A stretch of 9,577 nt of DNA, taken from the NCBI RefSeq assembly GCF_002498065.1, contig NZ_DAFZ01000034.1, positions 10,288 through 19,864 on the forward strand. Direction: 5' to 3'. The position numbers and the translations under genes were made by a program. Every line of letters begins with the position of its first letter. Within the stretch, counting starts at the first letter, position 1. This document shows, one piece after another, positions 5,630 to 9,577 of the stretch. Below the pieces are notes generated by a model. That model saw only the letters and a list, made by a program, of their open reading frames with translations, had not been told where the DNA came from and did not search any database. The stretch comes from Methanoculleus sp. UBA208 (lineage in GTDB: Archaea > Halobacteriota > Methanomicrobia > Methanomicrobiales > Methanoculleaceae).

Positions 5630-5971
5630 ATGGCACAATTTGAGGAGAAAAAAGAAATGATTCCCGAAAACCTGTACGTTCAAATGCAGAAGCAGATACT
5701 GAACATGCCCATGGATCAAATCAAGATGAAGGTGGAAGAGCTCAAAAAGATATGCCTGTGCCCCCAATGCCCTACGAACAACGACTGCGCGAAAAATGCA
5801 GGGGAACTTCTGTTCTGTTCCACCGGGCGCAGCTTCCACTGTATTACGGAAAACAAAGGATGTCTTTGCCCCGGCTGCCCGGTGGCCAATCAGATGGGAC
5901 TCAAGTATCAGTCCTTCTGTCTTATGGGGAATGAAAAGGCTCAACGTTTCGATACGATGCTGAAGATGTGA
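5630..5971 (+). CDS. DUF2769-family cysteine-rich protein (113 aa)
   Basis: I start it at ATG 5630 (MAQFEEKKEM) because a TATA box lies 38 bases upstream; the longer frame back to 5519 is hydrophobic noise. The N-terminal 40 residues form a likely helix (LYVQMQKQILNM, then EELKK). After it come ten cysteines: 42, 44, 47, 53, 63, 71, 78, 80, 83 and 97, in the pattern CLCPQCP, C, FC, C, then GCLCPGCPV and FC. Pairs of 'C-x-C-P-x-C-P' with the flanking 'LFCSTGRSFHCI' fit the DUF2769 family, which is frequent in methanogens and of unknown function. The twin CP-x-CP knuckles could bind one or two metals or iron-sulfur clusters; which one cannot be said. It is a single-gene unit followed by a hairpin. 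Confidence 0.85.
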   Translation: MAQFEEKKEMIPENLYVQMQKQILNMPMDQIKMKVEELKKICLCPQCPTNNDCAKNAGELLFCSTGRSFHCITENKGCLCPGCPVANQMGLKYQSFCLMGNEKAQRFDTMLKM

Positions 5972-5973
5972 GG

Positions 5974-5994
5974 GATGGTGTTTTCAGCACCATC
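5974..5994 (+). terminator. Hairpin after the DUF2769 gene
   Basis: A perfect 7-bp inverted repeat, GATGGTG (5974-5980) and CACCATC (5988-5994), encloses a seven-base loop and begins two bases after the stop codon. Only two Ts follow, so it is not a classic intrinsic terminator. It could mark or protect the 3' end of the message. Confidence 0.45.
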
Positions 5995-6127
5995 TTACCC
6001 GGATATTGCTTTACAGACTGAGCCATCATTGGTTTTGGGTCTATTTATCATGCATGAGGCTGCATTGCCAGCGGCTTTCTCATTCGCTTTCATTGGAGTT
6101 CCATAGGTATTTCTGCTATGATCACAC

Positions 6128-6140
6128 CCGGCAGTGCCGG
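6128..6140. promoter_or_regulatory. GC-rich palindrome upstream of the ABM/hydrolase promoter
   Basis: CCGGCA and TGCCGG flank a single G to give a perfect 13-base palindrome, placed about 22 bases before the TATA-like element at 6162. The position, just upstream of the promoter, suits an activator site, although a chance occurrence in GC-rich DNA is possible. Confidence 0.3.
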
Positions 6141-6161
6141 CACGACGGTCCGGTAATAACC

Positions 6162-6169
6162 ATTAATAG
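6162..6169 (+). promoter_or_regulatory. TATA box of the ABM/hydrolase operon
   Basis: The AT-rich attaatag begins 39 bases before the ATG at 6201, the same distance as at the other promoters in this window. It decides the start of the monooxygenase-like gene against the much longer open frame. Confidence 0.5.
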
Positions 6170-6200
6170 TAACAAGCGCTACGGTCCTCCGGTGGACCCG

Positions 6201-6515
6201 ATGACTCATGAGAGGCAGGTTTTCACGGTCGGCCTGTGGATCGTGAAACCCGGAAAGGAAGAAATATTTGTGAAAAAATGGGAGGAATTTGCCCGGTGGT
6301 CTCTGGAAAACCTGGAGGGCAGCAGGTGGGTGTACATGGTGCAGGACCTGGAACAGAAAAACAGGTTCATCTCTTTTGGCCCCTGGGATTCTCTGGAGGC
6401 TGTTGCTGCGTGGCGACAAACTCCGGAATTCGCATCGTCCATAGCCGAACTCAGGGAGCTGTGCGACGAGGTGACGCCCGGGACGATGAAAGAGGTGGCC
6501 CACCTCACGCGATAA
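6201..6515 (+). CDS. ABM-fold (antibiotic biosynthesis monooxygenase-like) protein (104 aa)
   Basis: The start is ATG 6201 (MTHERQVFTV), preceded by ggtgg at a useful distance and by a TATA box; the upstream open frame to 6006 is not protein-like. The protein has the alpha/beta-barrel pattern of the ABM domain: strand FTVGLWIVKPG, helix EEIFVKKWEEFARWSLENL, strand GSRWVYMVQDLE, strand NRFISFGPWDS, helix LEAVAAWRQTPEFASSIAEL, and a final helical/strand part. Family members act as dimers. Some oxidise aromatic substrates without cofactor, others degrade haem, but many have no known activity. There are no Asn/His haem ligands that I can place with confidence. The next gene begins 29 bases later on the same strand, so they are probably one operon. 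Confidence 0.75.
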   Translation: MTHERQVFTVGLWIVKPGKEEIFVKKWEEFARWSLENLEGSRWVYMVQDLEQKNRFISFGPWDSLEAVAAWRQTPEFASSIAELRELCDEVTPGTMKEVAHLTR

Positions 6516-6544
6516 CCCGTCGAAACGACGTACGGAGTGAGGAG

Positions 6545-7336
6545 ATGCCGATGGAGACGATACGGTCGAAAGACGGAACCCACATCGCCTACGAGCGAAG
6601 CGGAACGGGGCCGGCCCTGGTTCTGGTGCACGGCACAACTGCGGATCATACGCGCTGGCAGACAGTCCTCCCGATGCTCGAGCAGACGTTCACCGTGTAT
6701 GCCGTCGACCGCCGCGGCCGCGGCCAGAGCGGAGATGCGGCGAACTACGCCCTCGAGCGCGAGTACGAGGACATCGCCGCTGTGGTGGGTTCTATCCCCG
6801 GGCCGGTGAATCTGCTGGGCCACTCCTACGGCGCACTGATATCCCTCGAGGCGGCGCTCCGTGTCACGAACCTCAACAGACTCATCCTGTACGAACCGCC
6901 GATACCGGCGGGGGTGCCTATCTATCCGCCCGGTGCACGGGCCAGAATCCAGGCGCTCCTCGATGCAGGGGACAAAGAGGGGGTTTTGCTCGCATTTTAC
7001 CGCGATGTCGTCGGGATACCGGAACCGCAGATCGCCATGCTGCGAAAGGAGCCGGCCTGGGCGGCCCGGGTTGCGGCGGCGCACACAATCCCGCGGGAAT
7101 TCGCGGACGAGGACTATATCTTCGAGCCCTCGCGCTTTAAGAGCCTGAACGTCCCTACCATGCTCCTGGAGGGCGAGAACAGCCCGGAACATCTCAAGGC
7201 CGGCGCGGCGGCGGTGCATGCGGCGTTGCCGAACAGCAGGATCGTCGTCATGCCCGGGCAGCAGCATATCGCGATGAGCACGGCACCGGAACTGTTCGTG
7301 CGGTTAGTCACCGGGTTCCTGACGGAGCCGGACTAG
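6545..7336 (+). CDS. Alpha/beta-fold hydrolase (263 aa)
   Basis: Two near starts, ATG 6545 and ATG 6551, are both possible; the gtgagg just upstream fits the second slightly better. The usual alpha/beta-hydrolase order is seen. The oxyanion motif HGTT is at 29-32, a turn VDRRGRGQS at 54-62, and the nucleophile elbow GHSYG at 92-96, making Ser94 the nucleophile. A cap region with PPIPAGVPIYPPG is about 118-130. His241 is the catalytic His in PGQQHIAM. The expected acid site follows the LLLEGENSP stretch at 206-214, where Asn212 stands where an Asp is more common in this family; Glu211 next to it may serve instead. The protein is soluble, with no signal peptide. Its substrate cannot be told; co-transcription with the ABM-like gene hints at a small hydrophobic or aromatic ester. 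Confidence 0.85.
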   Translation: MPMETIRSKDGTHIAYERSGTGPALVLVHGTTADHTRWQTVLPMLEQTFTVYAVDRRGRGQSGDAANYALEREYEDIAAVVGSIPGPVNLLGHSYGALISLEAALRVTNLNRLILYEPPIPAGVPIYPPGARARIQALLDAGDKEGVLLAFYRDVVGIPEPQIAMLRKEPAWAARVAAAHTIPREFADEDYIFEPSRFKSLNVPTMLLEGENSPEHLKAGAAAVHAALPNSRIVVMPGQQHIAMSTAPELFVRLVTGFLTEPD

Positions 7337-7484
7337 CCATGCAGGGGTACGTTGACCGGGTCGGATTCAGACGCGCCTGAACGGCCCGGCCCATTTTACT
7401 CACCCGGTTTTGCACATACTTCCTTTCTCAGCTCCCATTTCCCATGCAACCGCACGCGGCTGCCGGTACGGGGGAAGAAAGTCT

Positions 7485-8324
7485 ATGTATGAGACAGGCC
7501 TTTACTCTTCCATGGAAGATCGGCCCATAAAGGTCCTGGTCATCATGGGCAGCGCCCGGAAGGGAAACACCTACCGTGCAGCCGAGCGGATCCGCGAGAT
7601 CCTCGAGGCAGAGGCAGCGGTGGAGTGGGAGTACGTCATGCTCGGGGACGTCGGCCTGGAGCAGTGCCGCGGGTGCTACACCTGCTTTGACCAGGGGGAG
7701 GAGTACTGCCCCATCAAGGACGATGCGGCTCTCCTCGAGCAGAAGATGCACGACGCGGACGGGGTGATCTTCGCCACCCCGGTATACGCGTTCCAGGTTT
7801 CGGGACTGATGAAGGTCTTCATCGACCGCCATTCCTATATCTGTCACCGCCCCCGCTTCTTCCGGCAGAAAGCGCTCCTCCTCACCACCGTCGGCGTGAT
7901 GGGGGATAAGGACGTGCTGGACTACCTCAACGCGGTGGCCCGCATCTGGGGCTTCGAGGTCGTCGCCCGGGCGGGGATCGTCTCCCACGCAAAGATGGGC
8001 CCGCTCCCCGCCTACCGGCTGCGGGAGAACGAGGAGAAACTGCAGGCGGCGGCAAAGGCCTTCCTCGCCGCGCTCCGGAGGAAAACGCCGAGGAGGCCCG
8101 GGCTCTTCGACGTGATGGCGTTCCATATCGGCAGAGCGCCCTGCGACGAGCTCGGGGAATCGGCTCCCGCGGATCACGCCTACTGGGAGAAGCAGGGCTG
8201 GCTCGAGAAGGGGAGGCGCTACTACGTGGACGTGCCGGTCAATCCGGTCTACCATGCGTTGGGCACGGTGGCGGAGTGGTACCAGCGGCGCCGGGTGCGG
8301 AGGGATTTGAGGGAGGTGGGGTGA
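7485..8324 (+). CDS. Iron-sulfur flavoprotein / flavodoxin-fold NAD(P)H-dependent reductase (279 aa)
   Basis: The start is ATG 7485, preceded by ggggga at about nine bases. A second in-frame ATG at 7512 would drop nine residues. The FMN-binding loop GSARKGNT is at 22-29, and the flavin-contacting TPVYAFQVSGLMKVFIDR is at 98-115. Between them is Cys61-x2-Cys64-x2-Cys67-x7-Cys75 (QCRGCYTCF, then EYCPIKDD), the compact spacing of the Methanosarcina iron-sulfur flavoprotein, where these four cysteines hold a [4Fe-4S] cluster. That family passes electrons from ferredoxin or reduces oxygen species and quinones. A C-terminal extension of about 75 residues, rich in aromatic and charged residues (AYWEKQGWLEKGRRYYVDVPV), is not typical of the short family members. 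It is a single-gene unit ending before a hairpin. Confidence 0.88.
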   Translation: MYETGLYSSMEDRPIKVLVIMGSARKGNTYRAAERIREILEAEAAVEWEYVMLGDVGLEQCRGCYTCFDQGEEYCPIKDDAALLEQKMHDADGVIFATPVYAFQVSGLMKVFIDRHSYICHRPRFFRQKALLLTTVGVMGDKDVLDYLNAVARIWGFEVVARAGIVSHAKMGPLPAYRLRENEEKLQAAAKAFLAALRRKTPRRPGLFDVMAFHIGRAPCDELGESAPADHAYWEKQGWLEKGRRYYVDVPVNPVYHALGTVAEWYQRRRVRRDLREVG

Positions 8325-8331
8325 GCAAGGC

Positions 8332-8366
8332 GGAGGGTTTGGTTGCCACGAGCAAAACCGCCCTCC
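8332..8366 (+). terminator. Hairpin after the iron-sulfur flavoprotein gene
   Basis: GGAGGG (8332-8337) pairs with CCCTCC (8361-8366), with an alternative inner pairing of GGTTT and AAACC. It starts eight bases after the stop codon and is followed by AT-rich sequence but no real T tract on the plus strand. It may end or protect the transcript. Confidence 0.4.
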
Positions 8367-8474
8367 ATCTAAAAATTACAGTCATCGATTAAAGTCGTGC
8401 AATCACAGACCAAGACTACCCCCCCAGTAAGATCCAATAAACCGATATATAATTTCTCCAAACATGCCACCATG

Positions 8475-8482
8475 TATATATA
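8475..8482 (+). promoter_or_regulatory. TATA box of the HNH block
   Basis: Alternating tatatata lies 40 bases before the ATG at 8515 and inside a near-palindrome beginning catg and ending tatg. A second TATA-like tatataat is at about 8446-8453. The nearer one fits a start about ten bases before the 43-aa ORF. Confidence 0.5.
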
Positions 8483-8514
8483 TGGTTACGTGCAATTGCC
8501 ATCTGTGAAGTACT

Positions 8515-8646
8515 ATGGCGCGCGAACCCAAAACCTTCAAAGGCACTATGAGAAAGTGGGAAACCGGTGACGGGAGAAAGAAAGGACAATCTGAAAAAAT
8601 GTTCGAAAATCTCATGGGCTCCGGACCTAAAAAAAGGAGAAAGTAG
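8515..8646 (+). CDS. Small lysine-rich hypothetical protein (43 aa)
   Basis: The frame runs from ATG 8515 to TAG 8644-8646 and is too short for ordinary gene callers. The protein is strongly basic: MAREPKTFKG, then TMRKWETGDGRKKGQSE, a short hydrophobic segment MFENLMGS and the tail GPKKRRK. Support for its being real comes from the TATA box at the right distance and the position just ahead of the HNH gene, which starts 21 bases after the stop codon. I do not recognise a family. The tail resembles the end of the HNH protein: F-x-[DN]-two hydrophobics-G-S, then a basic stretch. This could be a nucleic-acid-binding partner of the nuclease, or a chance ORF. Confidence 0.45.
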   Translation: MAREPKTFKGTMRKWETGDGRKKGQSEKMFENLMGSGPKKRRK

Positions 8647-8667
8647 ACGGTTTGTAGGACGAGATTT

Positions 8668-9171
8668 ATGGCCCCTTCAATTTTTGATGATAGGACTGAT
8701 GCAGAAAGGACACGGCAAGCACTTACTTCAGCCAAGCAAAGGAGAATCAAGGAAGCAGTAGGGAGCAAATGCGAACTATGCGGAAAGAAATATCCATTGC
8801 GCAATTTGAAGATCCACCACATCGTAGAAGTCCACACAGCATCGGGAAGTAAAGATCTAAATTCACCCGGAAATTTACTTGTTCTTTGTTCCATTTGTCA
8901 TGACGACGTACATCATAAGCCGGTCCCAAAAACAAAACAGAAAGAGATCGTCAGGAAGAGATCTGAACATATAAAAAAAGAGATAAGTGCTATTCTGAGG
9001 GATAGAGCAAAAATAAATAGCACCTCTGGCACATCAGGCGTTCTGAAAACTCCGAGGATCGCTCCTGCTAAGATTAAACCCCTTGATGTGGATTTTCCAG
9101 ATATGCTGGGAAGCAGCTCGTCTAAAAGGAAAACTCGAAAGAAGAGAGATGACGATTGGAGCATGTGGTAG
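8668..9171 (+). CDS. HNH endonuclease-like protein (167 aa)
   Basis: A zinc-ribbon HNH fold is visible. Cys35-x2-Cys38 (CELCGKK) and Cys74-x2-Cys77 (CSICHDD) form the zinc knuckle. LKIHHIVEV gives His50/His51 as the catalytic or metal-binding pair, SPGNLLVLC gives Asn69, and CHDDVH gives His78 and His82. HNH proteins cut DNA with one Mg or similar ion and occur in restriction, phage, intron and defence contexts. The N-terminal helix (IFDDRTDAERTRQAL, residues 5-19) and a long C-terminal tail with a basic segment (KRKTRKKR, 153-160) and an unusual DDDWSMW end lie outside the core. A Shine-Dalgarno sequence is not obvious. The gene is clearly AT-richer than the preceding genes, suggesting transfer. 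The precise role is unknown. Confidence 0.85.
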   Translation: MAPSIFDDRTDAERTRQALTSAKQRRIKEAVGSKCELCGKKYPLRNLKIHHIVEVHTASGSKDLNSPGNLLVLCSICHDDVHHKPVPKTKQKEIVRKRSEHIKKEISAILRDRAKINSTSGTSGVLKTPRIAPAKIKPLDVDFPDMLGSSSSKRKTRKKRDDDWSMW

Positions 9172-9253
9172 GAGGATATCCCTTAGCCACATGTACTACC
9201 GTTCTTTCGCAAATAAAAGAAAACCTAACTAAATTACAAACAGAGGTTTTTCC

Positions 9254-9568
9254 ATGTCCTTTTCACTTAAGACACTTAAAGAAATTCTACCCCAAGACAT
9301 GAGAATGAGTAATTTTGTTCGCGATGAAAGAGTAAAGCCGTTCGCATCGTACACTGCAGTTTTGAGTTTCATTTGTGCGAACCTTGTAATGGTTTTCCTC
9401 TTTAACTACTTCTTCCAACTACCCACCCTACTTGGGTTGCTTTCGATTCCTCTCTATGTTCTGGGAATTATTGCATCATTTACAGTCATAAAAACCAGTT
9501 ATTTTCTTAGGTTTAAAAATACAACAATAGAACGCGATGAAACAAGAGTGATATTACGGCTTTGTTGA
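9254..9568 (+). CDS. Two-helix membrane protein downstream of the HNH gene (104 aa)
   Basis: The ATG at 9254 has cagagg eight bases upstream as a ribosome-binding site. The stop TGA is at 9566-9568, so the protein is complete. Residues 1-29 are soluble and charged (MSFSLKTLKEILPQ, then RDERVKPF). Two hydrophobic helices follow, about 30-52 (ASYTAVLSFICANLVMVFLF) and about 56-83 (LPTLLGLLSIPLYVLGIIAS). A charged C-terminal tail (RFKNTTIERDETRVILRL) ends the protein. I do not recognise a family. It has the same low-GC character as the HNH gene 82 bases before it, and may belong to the same transferred block. A membrane component next to a nuclease is seen in some defence modules, but no known system is matched here. 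Confidence 0.65.
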   Translation: MSFSLKTLKEILPQDMRMSNFVRDERVKPFASYTAVLSFICANLVMVFLFNYFFQLPTLLGLLSIPLYVLGIIASFTVIKTSYFLRFKNTTIERDETRVILRLC

Positions 9569-9577
9569 ATTCCTCCA

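Noticed and set aside
6006..6200. Upstream extension of the ABM-like gene to 6006
   Set aside because: The sequence is not protein-like and contains the palindrome and TATA box.
6206..7267. 353-aa minus-strand open frame
   Set aside because: It is opposite the hydrolase gene, whose catalytic motifs prove the plus strand; no motif exists in the antisense frame.
7428..8255. 275-aa minus-strand open frame
   Set aside because: It is opposite the flavoprotein gene and rich in Arg, Val and His as expected for GC-rich antisense frames.
8644..8646. TAG as a pyrrolysine codon
   Set aside because: Pyrrolysine is used mainly by methylamine-using lineages; nothing in the window suggests the machinery, and the HNH gene has its own ATG.
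8403..8894. 163-aa minus-strand open frame
   Set aside because: It lies opposite the 43-aa ORF and the HNH gene, whose cysteine and histidine motif is clear; its residues show no fold or motif, so it is a shadow.
1..9577. CRISPR array, rRNA, transposase or replication origin
   Set aside because: No evenly spaced repeats, no rRNA sequence, no transposase motif and no replication gene were seen.

Overview
The window looks like a chromosomal segment of a moderately GC-rich methanogenic archaeon, most likely order Methanomicrobiales (Methanoculleus-like). The clues are archaeal TATA boxes at a constant distance from start codons, tRNA genes without an encoded CCA, an HtpX-type protease, a DUF2769-type cysteine-rich protein common in methanogens, and a compact iron-sulfur flavoprotein cysteine motif. 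The genus is inference; no marker gene is present.

Layout. 1-833: 3' part of an HtpX membrane protease. 907-1053: tandem tRNA-Gly(TCC) and tRNA-Val(CAC) behind one TATA box. 1054-1401: gene-free stretch with several inverted repeats and a pyrimidine tract. 1402-1884: a two-gene type II toxin-antitoxin module, a 52-aa ribbon-helix-helix-like antitoxin followed by a RelE/ParE-like toxin, with a palindrome in the promoter. 1879-2330 (minus): a 58-aa basic ORF convergent with the toxin and a possible remnant of a PqqD-like protein. 2392-3030: a 212-aa protein with a DUF2314-like C-terminus. 3043-3543 (minus): a bacterial-type shikimate-kinase-like P-loop kinase with two altered substrate positions. 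3734-3964: a small two-helix membrane protein. 4029-5279 (minus): a cation diffusion facilitator fused to a NifX/NifB-like domain. 5630-5971: a cysteine-rich DUF2769 protein ending at a hairpin. 6201-7336: a two-gene unit of an ABM-fold monooxygenase-like protein and an alpha/beta hydrolase. 7485-8324: a flavodoxin-fold protein with a four-cysteine cluster motif and a C-terminal extension. 8515-9568: a visibly AT-richer accessory block with a 43-aa lysine-rich ORF, an HNH endonuclease and a two-helix membrane protein.

How the genes fit together. Most are single-gene units with their own promoters; only the toxin-antitoxin pair, the ABM/hydrolase pair and perhaps the HNH block look like operons. 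Several products suit an anaerobe's redox and metal chemistry: the CDF-NifX fusion, the cysteine-rich DUF2769 protein and the iron-sulfur flavoprotein. The two ends of the accessory content (toxin-antitoxin region and HNH block) look horizontally mobile. No complete mobile element, CRISPR array or rRNA was seen. The points most worth a second look are the CDF-NifX fusion with an altered transport-site residue, the shikimate-kinase paralogue, the self-contained toxin-antitoxin operon, and the HNH block, where two proteins share a C-terminal motif.
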